From positions 1-64,000 of the forward strand of contig NZ_STGF01000029.1 of assembly GCF_005222705.1 (NCBI RefSeq): 64,000 bases of DNA, written 5' to 3'. Positions 26,412-36,228 of the stretch are shown here, one piece after another (the stretch's first letter is position 1; every line of letters begins with the position of its first letter). This DNA comes from Paenibacillus sp. SY21-1 (GTDB lineage: Bacteria > Bacillota > Bacilli > Paenibacillales > Paenibacillaceae). Position numbers and translations under genes: made by a program. The notes below the pieces were generated by a model that saw only the letters and a list, made by a program, of their open reading frames with translations, did not search any database and had not been told where the DNA came from.

Positions 26412-27488
26412 ATGCGTCAGATCGTAGAACTGCAGCAGCAGCTTGTGCCGGATCTGCTTGACGTCATGAGGAAGCGGTATTCGATCCTTCATACCGTAAT
26501 GCTTGCAGAATCGATAGGCCGCCGCACATTGGCTCAGGCATTATCGATGACAGAGCGGGTATTGAGGGCGGAAACCGATTTTCTGAAGTCGCAGGGATTG
26601 CTTGAAATTGATGCCGGCGGCATGAGAATCAGCGAGTCAGGCAAGCTTTTGCTGGAACAGCTTGAGCCTTTCTACAAGACGATGTCGGGCTTGTCCGTAC
26701 TGGAAGAAACCATACGAAGCCATTACGGCTTGAAGCAGGTCGTGATCGCGCCGGGAGATTCCGAGGAATCGCAGCAGTCTAAACGGGAGCTTGGAAGGCT
26801 GGGCTGCCAGATGCTGAGCAAATATTTGCGCCCGAACGATGTTGTCGCGGTGACTGGCGGGACGACAATCGCGCAGGTGGCCAATCAGTTAACCTCGGGC
26901 ACGCCGCTCAGGACGAATTGGTTTGTGCCGGCCAGAGGCGGTCTCGGCGAAAGCCTGGACTATCAGGCCAATACGATCGCTTCCACAATGGCGAAGCGTA
27001 CAGGCGCGCAATACCGGTTGCTCCATGTTCCCGATCATTTGGGCGAGGAGGCCTTTGCCTCCATTATGCAGGAGCCCAACATTCAGGAGATCGTAGAGGT
27101 CATACGCAGCGCGCGGATCGTTATTCATGGCATAGGCGATGCTGTCGTTATGGCAAGGCGAAGAAGGCTTGACCAAAAGGTGATCGAAGCGATGCAGACA
27201 GAGGGCGCGTTGGCGGAGTCTTTCGGCTTTTATTTTGACCGGAATGGCGCTGTGGTGCACAAAATGCAGACCGTAGGGTTACGCCTGGAGGAAATTGTTA
27301 AAACTGAAGTTGTTATTGGCGTTGCGGGCGGGAAAAGCAAAGGCGAAGCGATAGCGGCTATTATGAGATTTGGGCACAACGACATCCTTGTAACGGATGA
27401 AGCGGCGGCTCTGGAAATAGCGGCTATTATTGAGCAGGAGCAAGCCGAAGAAGCGGCAGCGCGTACGCAGCAGAATGAAAGACGCTAA
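26412..27488 (+). CDS. cggR: Central glycolytic genes regulator CggR
   Basis: A 358-residue SorC/DeoR-type repressor. An N-terminal winged HTH (about 20-90) with RRTLAQALSMTERVLRAE precedes a NagB-like effector domain (VTGGTTIAQV, PARGGLGESLDYQANTIA). In Bacillus it senses fructose-1,6-bisphosphate. GAAGGATAAGAG precedes the ATG. It is the first gene of cggR-gap-pgk-tpiA-gpmI-eno, 109 bases before gap. Confidence 0.95.
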   Translation: MRQIVELQQQLVPDLLDVMRKRYSILHTVMLAESIGRRTLAQALSMTERVLRAETDFLKSQGLLEIDAGGMRISESGKLLLEQLEPFYKTMSGLSVLEETIRSHYGLKQVVIAPGDSEESQQSKRELGRLGCQMLSKYLRPNDVVAVTGGTTIAQVANQLTSGTPLRTNWFVPARGGLGESLDYQANTIASTMAKRTGAQYRLLHVPDHLGEEAFASIMQEPNIQEIVEVIRSARIVIHGIGDAVVMARRRRLDQKVIEAMQTEGALAESFGFYFDRNGAVVHKMQTVGLRLEEIVKTEVVIGVAGGKSKGEAIAAIMRFGHNDILVTDEAAALEIAAIIEQEQAEEAAARTQQNERR

Positions 27489-27597
27489 ACAGCAGGTAAC
27501 ACGATGCAACGCTTGCATAACGGCTTCAATCGCCCGGTAAGCAGTCATCTTGAAATATATAACCCATTTTTCAAAAACGCTTAGGAGGAAACAACAA

Positions 27598-28602
27598 ATG
27601 GTTAAAGTTGGTATTAATGGTTTTGGTCGCATCGGCCGTAACGTATTCCGCGCAGCACTGAACAACAAGGACGTAGAAATCGTAGCAGTAAACGATTTGA
27701 CTGACACAGCAACACTTGCTCACCTGCTTAAATACGATACAACTCACGGTACGTTTGAAGCTACTGTAGAAGCTAAAGAAGGCGCGCTGGTTGTTAACGG
27801 CCGCGAAATCAAAGTATTCGCAGAGCGCAACCCTGCTGACCTTCCTTGGTCGTCCGTAGGCGCTGAAATCGTAGTGGAATCGACTGGTATCTTCACAGCT
27901 AAAGAAAAAGCTGAGCTTCACCTTCAAGGCGGCGCTAAAAAAGTTATCATCTCCGCACCAGCGACTAACGAAGACATCACTGTCGTTATCGGCGTTAACG
28001 AAGACAAATACGACGCTGCGGCACACACCATTATTTCCAACGCTTCTTGTACAACCAACTGCTTGGCTCCTTTCGCTAAAGTGTTGAACGATAAATTCGG
28101 AATCGTTAAAGGCATGATGACAACTGTTCACTCGTACACTAACGACCAATCCGTGCTTGACGTACCGCACAAGGACCTGCGTCGCGCTCGCGCTGCAGCT
28201 GAAAACATCATTCCTTCGTCGACTGGCGCTGCGAAAGCTGTTTCCCTTGTTCTGCCTGAGCTGAAAGGCAAACTGAACGGCATGGCTATGCGCGTTCCTA
28301 CGCCTAACGTTTCCGTAACTGACCTGGTTGCTGAGCTGAAAGTTGACGTAACCGTTGAAGAAGTTAACGCAGCATTCAAAGAAGCTTCCGAAGGCGCTTT
28401 GAAAGGCATCCTTAACTACAACGAGCTTCCGCTTGTATCCAGCGACTACAATGGCGACCCTGCTTCCTCCACAATCGACGGCTTGTCGACTATGGTAGTT
28501 GAAGGCAACATGGTTAAAGTTGTTTCCTGGTACGACAACGAGTGGGGCTACTCGAACCGCGTTGTTGATCTGGCTGCTTACATCGCAAGCAAAGGTCTGT
28601 AA
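27598..28602 (+). CDS. gap: Glyceraldehyde-3-phosphate dehydrogenase (type I)
   Basis: A 334-residue NAD-dependent GAPDH: INGFGRIGRNVFRA at the N-terminus, catalytic Cys151 in SNASCTTNCLAP, and WYDNEWGYSNR at the end. AGGAGG precedes the ATG. Codon use is strongly optimised (few rare codons), in contrast to cggR, marking high expression. A terminator-like hairpin at 28684 separates it from pgk. Confidence 0.97.
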   Translation: MVKVGINGFGRIGRNVFRAALNNKDVEIVAVNDLTDTATLAHLLKYDTTHGTFEATVEAKEGALVVNGREIKVFAERNPADLPWSSVGAEIVVESTGIFTAKEKAELHLQGGAKKVIISAPATNEDITVVIGVNEDKYDAAAHTIISNASCTTNCLAPFAKVLNDKFGIVKGMMTTVHSYTNDQSVLDVPHKDLRRARAAAENIIPSSTGAAKAVSLVLPELKGKLNGMAMRVPTPNVSVTDLVAELKVDVTVEEVNAAFKEASEGALKGILNYNELPLVSSDYNGDPASSTIDGLSTMVVEGNMVKVVSWYDNEWGYSNRVVDLAAYIASKGL

Positions 28603-28683
28603 GCGAAAGAAGGCGGACGGACCTGGTCAATCGCATGCGATCCCGGGTCCTTGGTTTGCGGCTTAACGTAAGCCGCGAGCCAG

Positions 28684-28723
28684 CAGGTCGTTCCTTCTTC
28701 AGGAAGGGACGGCCTGTTTTTTT
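28684..28723 (+). terminator. Terminator between gap and pgk
   Basis: CAGGTCGTTCCTTC pairs with GGAAGGGACGGCCTG (with wobble), loop TTCA, then seven T. Within an operon this would lower pgk-eno transcription relative to gap, or pgk has its own promoter. Confidence 0.82.
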
Positions 28724-28794
28724 AAATATAAGGATGTATACGTTTGTCATTGTTTATTCAGGCACACTACTCTTACTTATGGAGGTTTTCATTC

Positions 28795-29979
28795 ATGAAC
28801 AAAAAAAGCATTCGCGACGTAGCTGAGCTGTCGGGCAAACGGGTATTTGTACGCGTGGATTTTAACGTGCCTTTGGAAAATGGCCAAATCACGGACGACA
28901 AGCGTATCCGCGAAACATTGCCGACAATCAACTTCCTGATCGAAAAAGGCGCTAAAGTCATTCTTGCGAGCCACCTTGGACGTCCGAACGGCCAGGTCGT
29001 GGAAGAGCTGCGCCACACGGCTTCCGCAGCGCGTCTCTCCGAGCTCCTGGGCAAACCGGTAACTAAAGCGGACGAGGCTGTCGGCGAGGCTGTAGAAGCG
29101 CAAGTAGCGGCTCTTAACGACGGCGACGTGCTGTTGCTTGAGAACGTTCGTTTCTACGAAGGCGAAGAGAAAAACGATCCGGAATTGGCTAAACAATTCG
29201 CCAAGCTTGCCGACCTGTTCGTGAATGACGCTTTTGGCGCCGCTCACCGCGCACACGCTTCGACAGAGGGCATTGCCCACATCCTGCCGGCTGTATCCGG
29301 TCTGCTGATGGAGAGAGAGCTTGAGGTGCTTGGCAAAGCGCTGAACAACCCTGAGCGTCCGTTCACAGCAATAGTTGGCGGCTCCAAAGTTAAGGACAAA
29401 ATCGCCGTTATTGACAAAATGCTTGAAATTGCCGACAACATCATAATCGGCGGCGGCCTTTCCTATACCTTCTTCAAAGCGCAAGGCCATGAAATCGGCA
29501 AATCGCTTGTAGACAACAGCAAATTGGATTTGGCGCTTGAGTTTATCGAGAAAGCGAAAAAACTCGGCAAAAACTTCCTGATTCCAGTTGATATCGTAGT
29601 TACCGACGACTTCAGCGCTACAGCGAACACGCAAATCGTGGACGTTGACGGCATTCCTGCTGAATGGGAAGGCATCGACATCGGACCAAAAACACGCGAG
29701 CTGTATGCAGACGTAATCAAAAACTCCAAGCTGGTCGTTTGGAACGGACCTATGGGCGTATTCGAAATCGAGCCTTTCTCCCATGGTACGCAAGCTGTTG
29801 CCCGCGCATGCGCTGAAACTAGCGGCTACACGGTAATCGGCGGCGGCGACTCTGCAGCAGCGGCTGAGAAATTCCACCTGGCTGACCAAATGGACTTTAT
29901 CTCCACTGGCGGCGGCGCTTCGCTCGAATTCATGGAAGGCAAAGTGCTTCCAGGCGTAGTCGCTCTTAACGATAAATAA
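28795..29979 (+). CDS. pgk: Phosphoglycerate kinase
   Basis: A 394-residue two-domain kinase: RVDFNVPLENG (substrate loop), SHLGRPNG, LLENVRFYEGE, FVNDAFGAAHRAHAS, and GGGDSAAAAEKF in the nucleotide-binding lobe. TGGAGG precedes the ATG at 28795. Catalyses 1,3-bisphosphoglycerate plus ADP to 3-phosphoglycerate plus ATP. Confidence 0.97.
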   Translation: MNKKSIRDVAELSGKRVFVRVDFNVPLENGQITDDKRIRETLPTINFLIEKGAKVILASHLGRPNGQVVEELRHTASAARLSELLGKPVTKADEAVGEAVEAQVAALNDGDVLLLENVRFYEGEEKNDPELAKQFAKLADLFVNDAFGAAHRAHASTEGIAHILPAVSGLLMERELEVLGKALNNPERPFTAIVGGSKVKDKIAVIDKMLEIADNIIIGGGLSYTFFKAQGHEIGKSLVDNSKLDLALEFIEKAKKLGKNFLIPVDIVVTDDFSATANTQIVDVDGIPAEWEGIDIGPKTRELYADVIKNSKLVVWNGPMGVFEIEPFSHGTQAVARACAETSGYTVIGGGDSAAAAEKFHLADQMDFISTGGGASLEFMEGKVLPGVVALNDK

Positions 29980-30018
29980 ACGAGCTTTGACCCTATAATG
30001 TATGAGGAGGAACTACGT

Positions 30019-30774
30019 ATGAGCAGAACACCGATTATTGCAGGCAACTGGAAAATGTTCAAAACCGTTTCCGAAGCGGTATCCTTTTTCTCCGAGGTAA
30101 AAGGCAAAGCGGAGGTTGACGGCGTAGAGAGCGTGATTTGCGCTCCTTACACGACGCTTCCTGCCCTTGTTGAAGCGGCTAAAGGCACGTCGATCGCAAT
30201 CGGCGCGCAAAATGTCCACTTCGAGGACAATGGAGCTTTTACAGGCGAAATCAGCGGCGTTATGCTGAAGGACCTTGGCGTTAAATATGTCATCATCGGC
30301 CATTCCGAGCGCCGCGCTTACTTCGCGGAAAGCGACGAGATCGTGAACAAAAAGGTTCACGCGTCGTTCAAGCATGATCTTCTGCCAATCGTCTGCGTAG
30401 GCGAGAAGCTGGAAGAGCGCGAAGCTGGACAAACGAAGGATGTTTGCAAGGTGCAAACCGAAGCGGCTTTCCAAGGTCTGTCTGCAGCACAAGCAGCCGA
30501 GGTTGTTATTGCTTATGAGCCAATCTGGGCTATCGGCACCGGCAAATCCTCGACCTCCGAGGACGCTCAGGACGTTATCGGCTACATCCGCGGCGTAGTA
30601 GCAGCTCTTTATGACCAAGCGACGGCTGATGCGGTTCGCATCCAGTACGGCGGCAGCGTTAAGCCAAACAATGTAGCTGAATATTTGGGTCAAGCTGATA
30701 TCGACGGCGCGCTTGTTGGCGGCGCAAGTCTTGAACCGGCTTCCTACATCGCTCTGGTCGAGGGGGCCAAGTAA
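30019..30774 (+). CDS. tpiA: Triosephosphate isomerase
   Basis: A 251-residue TIM barrel. Catalytic Lys is in GNWKMF, His in IGHSERR, Glu in AYEPIWAIGTG. The phosphate-binding QYGGSVKP and DGALVGGASL loops are present. AGGAGG precedes the ATG at 30019, 39 bases after pgk. Confidence 0.97.
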   Translation: MSRTPIIAGNWKMFKTVSEAVSFFSEVKGKAEVDGVESVICAPYTTLPALVEAAKGTSIAIGAQNVHFEDNGAFTGEISGVMLKDLGVKYVIIGHSERRAYFAESDEIVNKKVHASFKHDLLPIVCVGEKLEEREAGQTKDVCKVQTEAAFQGLSAAQAAEVVIAYEPIWAIGTGKSSTSEDAQDVIGYIRGVVAALYDQATADAVRIQYGGSVKPNNVAEYLGQADIDGALVGGASLEPASYIALVEGAK

Positions 30775-30775
30775 G

Positions 30776-32314
30776 ATGGCTGCTCCAAAACCGGTTGCAC
30801 TTATTATCCTTGACGGCTTCGGCCTGCGCGACGATGTGACCGGCAATGCGGTCGCACAAGCGAAAAAGCCGAACTACGACCGCTACATGGCCACATACCC
30901 GCACACGACGCTTACAGCGGCAGGTGAAGCGGTTGGCTTGCCTGACGGACAAATGGGCAACTCCGAGGTTGGCCATTTGAACATCGGAGCCGGCAGAATC
31001 GTCTATCAGGATTTGACCAGAATTACAAAGTCGATCCGCGACGGCGAATTCTACGACAACGAGACGCTGCTTGGCGCCGTTCGTTACGCGAAAGCCAACA
31101 GCAAGAAGCTTCATCTGTATGGACTGCTGTCTGACGGCGGCGTACACAGCCATATCGCCCACTTGTTCGCCCTGCTCGAGCTGGCGAAAAAAGAGGAGTT
31201 TAACGAAGTGTTTATCCATGCCTTTCTCGACGGACGCGACGTGTCCCCGGACAGCGCGAAGGGTTATCTGGAGCAGCTTCAGGCAAAGATTGAAGAGGTT
31301 GGCGTAGGCCGCATCGCAACCGTGCAAGGCCGCTATTACGCGATGGACCGGGACAAACGCTGGGAACGGGTGGAGAAATCCTACCGTGCCATGGTGTACG
31401 GCGAAGGTCCGCAATATCATGATCCGATTCAGGCGGTAGTTGAATCCTACGAGAAATCGGTTTATGATGAATTCGTTATGCCTACCGTTATTGTCGGCGC
31501 CGACAATAAACCGGTTGGACTTGTCGAGTCCGAGGATGCGGTAATTTTCTTCAATTTCCGCCCGGACCGCGCCATCCAACTGTCACAGGTGTTTACGAAC
31601 GAGGACTTCCGCGGTTTCGAGCGCGGCGAGGGCTGTCCTAAAAACCTGTATTTTGTTTGCTTGACGCTATTTAGCGAAACCGTTGGCGGCTACGTTGCGT
31701 ATTCACCGAAGAACCTGGACAACACGCTTGGCGAGGTGCTGGCCCAGAACGGCAAAACGCAGCTGCGCACAGCTGAAACGGAAAAGTATCCGCATGTCAC
31801 GTTTTTCTTCAGCGGCGGCCGCGATCATGAGCTTCCCGGCGAAACTCGCGTGCTGATCAACTCGCCGAAGGTGGCTACCTACGACCTGAAGCCTGAGATG
31901 AGCGCATACGAGCTGGCGGAGTCGACCGTTCGCGAGATCGAGTCCGACAAGCACGACGCTATCATTCTGAACTTTGCCAACCCTGATATGGTCGGCCACT
32001 CCGGCATGCTGGAGCCGACGATCAAGGCAGTGGAAGCGACGGATGAGTGTCTGGGCAAAGTAGTGGAAGCGGTGCTGGCCAAAGGCGGCGTGTGCATCAT
32101 TACGGCTGACCACGGCAATGCTGACATGGTATTCGACGAGAATGGCCGTCCGCATACCGCACATACGACAAATCCGGTTCCGCTTATCGTGACGAAAGCG
32201 GGAGCGACACTGCGTGAAGGCGGCATACTGGCCGATTTGGCGCCTACGTTCCTCGACCTGATCGAGGTATCTCAACCCGCAGAGATGACGGGTAGAACAT
32301 TAATCAACAAGTAA
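30776..32314 (+). CDS. gpmI: 2,3-bisphosphoglycerate-independent phosphoglycerate mutase
   Basis: A 512-residue Mn-dependent iPGM of the alkaline phosphatase superfamily. The metal-binding LDGFGLRDD, the catalytic Ser in QMGNSEVGHLNIGAGR, FLDGRD, NFRPDR, and the metal ligands NFANPDMVGH and ITADHGNADMV are all visible. It starts one base after the tpiA stop, with the RBS inside tpiA. Confidence 0.97.
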   Translation: MAAPKPVALIILDGFGLRDDVTGNAVAQAKKPNYDRYMATYPHTTLTAAGEAVGLPDGQMGNSEVGHLNIGAGRIVYQDLTRITKSIRDGEFYDNETLLGAVRYAKANSKKLHLYGLLSDGGVHSHIAHLFALLELAKKEEFNEVFIHAFLDGRDVSPDSAKGYLEQLQAKIEEVGVGRIATVQGRYYAMDRDKRWERVEKSYRAMVYGEGPQYHDPIQAVVESYEKSVYDEFVMPTVIVGADNKPVGLVESEDAVIFFNFRPDRAIQLSQVFTNEDFRGFERGEGCPKNLYFVCLTLFSETVGGYVAYSPKNLDNTLGEVLAQNGKTQLRTAETEKYPHVTFFFSGGRDHELPGETRVLINSPKVATYDLKPEMSAYELAESTVREIESDKHDAIILNFANPDMVGHSGMLEPTIKAVEATDECLGKVVEAVLAKGGVCIITADHGNADMVFDENGRPHTAHTTNPVPLIVTKAGATLREGGILADLAPTFLDLIEVSQPAEMTGRTLINK

Positions 32315-32441
32315 TCTATAATTAGCAACGAGATGTAATGAAAACAATCCGATTCTAACGAAATCGGAAGAACAGCTGGCCAGCCCAGCGCAGCAATCGA
32401 CCAAGTGATTCATCATACTATTTGAAGGAGTGTTTACTTAC

Positions 32442-33734
32442 ATGTCTATTATCGTTGACGTATACGCACGCGAAGTACTGGATTCCCGCGGGAACCCCAC
32501 TGTAGAAGTAGAAGTTTCTCTGGAGTCAGGCGGCAAAGGCCGCGCAATCGTGCCATCCGGCGCGTCCACTGGCGCTTACGAGGCTGTTGAGCTTCGCGAC
32601 GGCGACAAATCCCGTTACCTGGGCAAAGGCGTTCTGAAAGCTGTTGAGAACGTGAATACAGAAATCGCTCCTGAAATCATTGGCCTTGACGCTCTTGATC
32701 AAGTAGCAATCGACCGCAAAATGATCGAAATCGACGGCACGCCTAACAAAGGCAAACTGGGCGCTAACGCGATCCTGGCTGTATCGATGGCTGTAGCTCG
32801 CGCTGCTGCCGACGCGCTTGACGTTCCACTCTACACTTACCTTGGCGGATTCAACGCTAAAGTATTGCCGGTTCCAATGATGAACATCATCAACGGCGGC
32901 GAGCACGCTGACAACAACATCGACGTGCAGGAGTTTATGGTTCTGCCAGTCGGCGCAGAAAGCTTCAAAGAAGCTCTTCGCATCGGCGCGGAAATTTTCC
33001 ACAACCTGAAAGCTGTATTGCACGACAAAGGCCTTAACACAGCTGTAGGCGACGAGGGCGGCTTCGCTCCTAACCTTGGTTCGAACGAAGAAGCGATCAC
33101 AACAATCATCTCCGCAATCGAGCGCGCAGGCTACAAGCCGGGCGTTGACGTATTCCTGGGTATGGACGTTGCTTCCACCGAGTTCTTCAAAGACGGCAAA
33201 TACGTGCTTGCGGGCGAAGGCAAATCGTTCACACCTGCAGAATTCGTTGATCTTCTTGCTTCATGGGTAGAGAAATACCCAATCATCACAATCGAAGACG
33301 GCTGCTCCGAGGACGATTGGGATGGCTGGAAGCTGCTTACCGAGAAGCTTGGCGGCAAAGTTCAGCTTGTTGGCGACGACCTGTTCGTTACAAACACAGA
33401 GCGCCTGTCCGACGGTATCGAAAAAGGAGTGGGCAACTCGATCCTGGTTAAAGTTAACCAAATCGGTTCCCTCACTGAAACCTTCGACGCGATCGAAATG
33501 GCGAAACGCGCTGGCTATACAGCGGTTATCTCCCACCGCTCCGGCGAAAGCGAAGACAGCACAATCGCTGACATCGCTGTTGCGACTAACGCCGGCCAAA
33601 TCAAAACAGGCGCTCCTTCCCGTACGGACCGCGTAGCGAAGTACAACCAATTGCTTCGCATCGAGGATCAACTGGGTTCGACAGCTCAATACGCTGGCAA
33701 ATCCGCATTCTACAACCTGAAAAACTTCAAATAA
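32442..33734 (+). CDS. eno: Enolase
   Basis: A 430-residue enolase: AREVLDSRGNPTVEVEV, PSGASTGAYEAVELRDGD, MNIINGGEHADNNIDVQEFM, EDGCSEDDWDGW, QLVGDDLFVTN, SHRSGESEDSTIAD. AAGGAG precedes the ATG at 32442. It closes the glycolytic operon and is followed by a terminator. Codon bias is as strong as in gap. Confidence 0.97.
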   Translation: MSIIVDVYAREVLDSRGNPTVEVEVSLESGGKGRAIVPSGASTGAYEAVELRDGDKSRYLGKGVLKAVENVNTEIAPEIIGLDALDQVAIDRKMIEIDGTPNKGKLGANAILAVSMAVARAAADALDVPLYTYLGGFNAKVLPVPMMNIINGGEHADNNIDVQEFMVLPVGAESFKEALRIGAEIFHNLKAVLHDKGLNTAVGDEGGFAPNLGSNEEAITTIISAIERAGYKPGVDVFLGMDVASTEFFKDGKYVLAGEGKSFTPAEFVDLLASWVEKYPIITIEDGCSEDDWDGWKLLTEKLGGKVQLVGDDLFVTNTERLSDGIEKGVGNSILVKVNQIGSLTETFDAIEMAKRAGYTAVISHRSGESEDSTIADIAVATNAGQIKTGAPSRTDRVAKYNQLLRIEDQLGSTAQYAGKSAFYNLKNFK

Positions 33735-33766
33735 GGTCAAACGGCTGTAAGCCGTTATGCCTGCCA

Positions 33767-33803
33767 AGAAGGGATGTCCTCCGGGACAGCCCTTCTTTTT
33801 TTA
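33767..33803 (+). terminator. Terminator of the glycolytic operon
   Basis: AGAAGGGATGTCC pairs with GGGACAGCCCTTCT, followed by seven T. Confidence 0.9.
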
Positions 33804-33847
33804 AAATATAAGGATATATAAGCTGATTACGTATAATCGACTTCTAT

Positions 33848-33908
33848 TTCAACGCGAAACGTTAGCCCTGCCGCCAGAGGACGGCGTAAGCCGTTTACGC
33901 TTGTTAGG
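33848..33908 (+). repeat. Dispersed intergenic element, copy A
   Basis: TTCAACGCGAAACGTTAGC is followed by hairpin GCCG/CGGC and then hairpin GCGTAA/TTACGC with loop GCCGT, ending CTTG. Copy B at 49924 keeps the second hairpin as GCATAA/TTATGC, a compensatory change. It lies 85 bases before the lipoprotein gene. Confidence 0.6.
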
Positions 33909-33992
33909 TTTTTGCATTGGCTCTTTAACAAATATAAGATAAAATGGTATTTTAAAAGGACGCATATGTAAACATAAGCATAATGGTGGTGA

Positions 33993-35207
33993 ATGTTGTT
34001 GAAACGGGTCGTATGGTGCATAGCCATTCTGACAACAATCGCGATTTTAGTCAGCGGGTGCAAAAACGATTCGGTTAGCCCGCTTAGCGAGAATGACGCA
34101 GCCGTAAAAATCGGCTATTATTCGGAGGAGCTGTATGTCGAGCGCTACGGCGACAAGCTGGAGCAGGCCTACCCTAATCTTACCTACTCGGTCATTCCGA
34201 CAGTAGAGCTGATGAGCGGAAAGCAAGACCCTCGAACATGGGCGGAAGAAAATCAGGTAGACATCATGTATGTGCCGGGGGCGTACATTTCCGATTTTAT
34301 TGCCAGCGATTTGATTATTAATCTGGATGCGTTGATCAAAATGCATAAGTTTGATTTGACATCCTACTATCCGGGCGTAATCCGATATTTGCGTACGCTG
34401 GGCCAAGGAAGCGTCTATGCGATCCCTCCCTCCATGACCGGCAACGTGCTTGTGTACAACAAGCAGATGCTGGAGGAACAGGGGCTTGCTTTTCCCGACG
34501 GATTGCCGACCTGGGAGCAGGTGCTGGAGCTGGCGTCGTCGTTTCCCGGACATGGGCTGGATGTCCCCTGGGCTTCCGCTGATCGATTGGCTTTGAAGAT
34601 GGGGGAGGGGAGCGGTCTCGCTCTCTACAAGCAAGATCCTGTTGAAGTGAACATCGCCAGCAAGGAGTGGCAGTCCCTCTGGCTGACTGCAGCCAAGACG
34701 CTTCAAAGCAAGTCGGTTACATACGGAGTTTTGGGAGTGGAACGTTTCTTGTCGGGAAAATGTGCGATGGCTGTCATCTCCTCGCGTGATTATGATGCGC
34801 TGATAAAAGGGAAATTGCCGTTCGATTACGGATTTTCTTCCATGCCTGCCGCTCAGGGCAGCAGCGTACAGCGAGTTGCCGACATGGAGGCTGACGGGTA
34901 TTTGGCGGTAGCGGCCTCGACCAGATCCACGGAGGCGGCATTCGAGCTTCTGCAGCTGTTTCTGTCTCCTGCGTTCAACGAATGGGGCAGCCCGCTGGAT
35001 TACGGAGTGCCAACCCTGCAGGCCGGCTCGCCCGAGCCATTCGCAAACGCTTTATACGCGCTGGAGCCAACCAAATCGGTTGAGCTGCCAGAGCCGTTCT
35101 ATAAATATGGGGCGGAAGCCATGCAACAGCTTGCGGAGAAGCCTGGGGAAGCCGAATCGATTCTGCAGAAGCTTGAGCTTGAGCTCGAAGCGGAATTAAG
35201 AAAATAA
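33993..35207 (+). CDS. Extracellular solute-binding lipoprotein (ABC importer family 1 type)
   Basis: A 404-residue lipoprotein: a 22-residue signal peptide ends at the lipobox LVSGC (Cys23). The mature part has the two-lobe periplasmic-binding fold of sugar-type binding proteins (YAIPPSMTGNVLVYNKQMLEE near residue 145, FPDGLPTWEQV). It contains unusually few sugar-binding aromatic motifs that I can name. No permease genes follow, so it may be an orphan receptor or use a distant transporter, perhaps with the MsmX-type ATPase. Start choice is uncertain: ATG 33993 or the TTG codons right after it fit the GGTGGTG box differently. Confidence 0.8.
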   Translation: MLLKRVVWCIAILTTIAILVSGCKNDSVSPLSENDAAVKIGYYSEELYVERYGDKLEQAYPNLTYSVIPTVELMSGKQDPRTWAEENQVDIMYVPGAYISDFIASDLIINLDALIKMHKFDLTSYYPGVIRYLRTLGQGSVYAIPPSMTGNVLVYNKQMLEEQGLAFPDGLPTWEQVLELASSFPGHGLDVPWASADRLALKMGEGSGLALYKQDPVEVNIASKEWQSLWLTAAKTLQSKSVTYGVLGVERFLSGKCAMAVISSRDYDALIKGKLPFDYGFSSMPAAQGSSVQRVADMEADGYLAVAASTRSTEAAFELLQLFLSPAFNEWGSPLDYGVPTLQAGSPEPFANALYALEPTKSVELPEPFYKYGAEAMQQLAEKPGEAESILQKLELELEAELRK

Positions 35208-35287
35208 CGGATAGACTATAGCGGCATGGCGGACATTAACAAGTGAGAGAATGCGCTTGTGAAATGATTCAACGAGGAGGGATCGCC

Positions 35288-36067
35288 TTGGCCAAGCCGC
35301 TTATAGGGCTTCAACTGTATTCGCTTCGCGATCATACCGAGATCGATTTTTTGGGCACTTTGGAAAAGGCGGCGGAAATCGGCTACCAGACGGTGGAATT
35401 CGCCGGATATTTTAAAACGCCTGCCGAGCAGGTGAAGAGCAAGCTTGATGAGCTGAAGCTTGTTCCTTCCTCCGCGCATGTGCCGCTGAACTTTGAAAAC
35501 ACGAAGCGTCTGGAATCCGACTTGGCCGGCCAAATCAATTACGCCAGGGAGATCGGCATTCAATATATCGTAACGCCATGGGCGCCGCTTCCTATGCAGC
35601 CAACGATGGACGATGTGAAAAATCTGACGGAGGTGCTTGCGAAATGCGGGCAGATGGTGAAGGAGGCAGGAATGCAGTTCGGCTACCATAACCATGAGTT
35701 TGATTTCAAGCTGGTAGACGATAAGCCTGTCATTGTTCATATTCTGGAGCAGATTCCTGCCGATTTGCTCGTAGCCGAGTTTGATCTTGGCTGGATTCAT
35801 CTTGCGGGCTACAGTCCGCTTGACTACCTGATTCGCTATAAGGGCCGCTCGCCGCTTGTGCATTTCAAGGATTTTGCAGAGGGACGAAAGGATGTAGAAG
35901 TCGGCCTCGGACAGCTCGGCTACGAGCAGCTGCTCGACAAGCTGGAGGACCTTGGCGTGACTCATGTGTATGCAGAGCAGGAGCAGTTTCCGGAAAGCTC
36001 GTTGGTGAGCGCCAAAAATAATTTTGAATTTTTTAAGCGGCGAGGGTACGGCAGCGTTCAGCCATAA
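35288..36067 (+). CDS. Sugar phosphate isomerase/epimerase-like TIM-barrel protein
   Basis: A 259-residue xylose-isomerase-like barrel (AP endonuclease 2 superfamily, IolE/IolI type). Visible are GLQLYSLRDH at the N-terminus, a metal-binding GYHNHEFDF near residue 137, AEFDLGWIHLAG, LVHFKDF, and a late Glu. The TTG at 35288 is chosen because GAGGAGGGATCGCC precedes it. No inositol or sugar catabolic operon is adjacent; the substrate is unknown. Confidence 0.82.
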   Translation: MAKPLIGLQLYSLRDHTEIDFLGTLEKAAEIGYQTVEFAGYFKTPAEQVKSKLDELKLVPSSAHVPLNFENTKRLESDLAGQINYAREIGIQYIVTPWAPLPMQPTMDDVKNLTEVLAKCGQMVKEAGMQFGYHNHEFDFKLVDDKPVIVHILEQIPADLLVAEFDLGWIHLAGYSPLDYLIRYKGRSPLVHFKDFAEGRKDVEVGLGQLGYEQLLDKLEDLGVTHVYAEQEQFPESSLVSAKNNFEFFKRRGYGSVQP

Positions 36068-36153
36068 GAGCGCGACGGGCGGATGTGAGCGGTATGCCTG
36101 GAAGCGTCAGCGCCTTCCGTTATCGTTATTGTGTTCGTCGCGAATCCAATGTA

Positions 36154-36182
36154 TTGTATTCGGCTCATGCCTATGCTACAAT
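36154..36182 (+). promoter_or_regulatory. Sigma-A-type promoter of secG
   Basis: TTGTAT and TACAAT are 17 bases apart, about 45 bases before the secG ATG. Confidence 0.7.
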
Positions 36183-36228
36183 AATCATATGTGTTTTTAC
36201 GGAACTCCTGTGCTGGAGGTGGAATGAA

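Noticed and set aside
28789..29889. 366-codon antisense frame opposite pgk
   Set aside because: A shadow of the strongly biased codon usage of pgk; no RBS and no known family.
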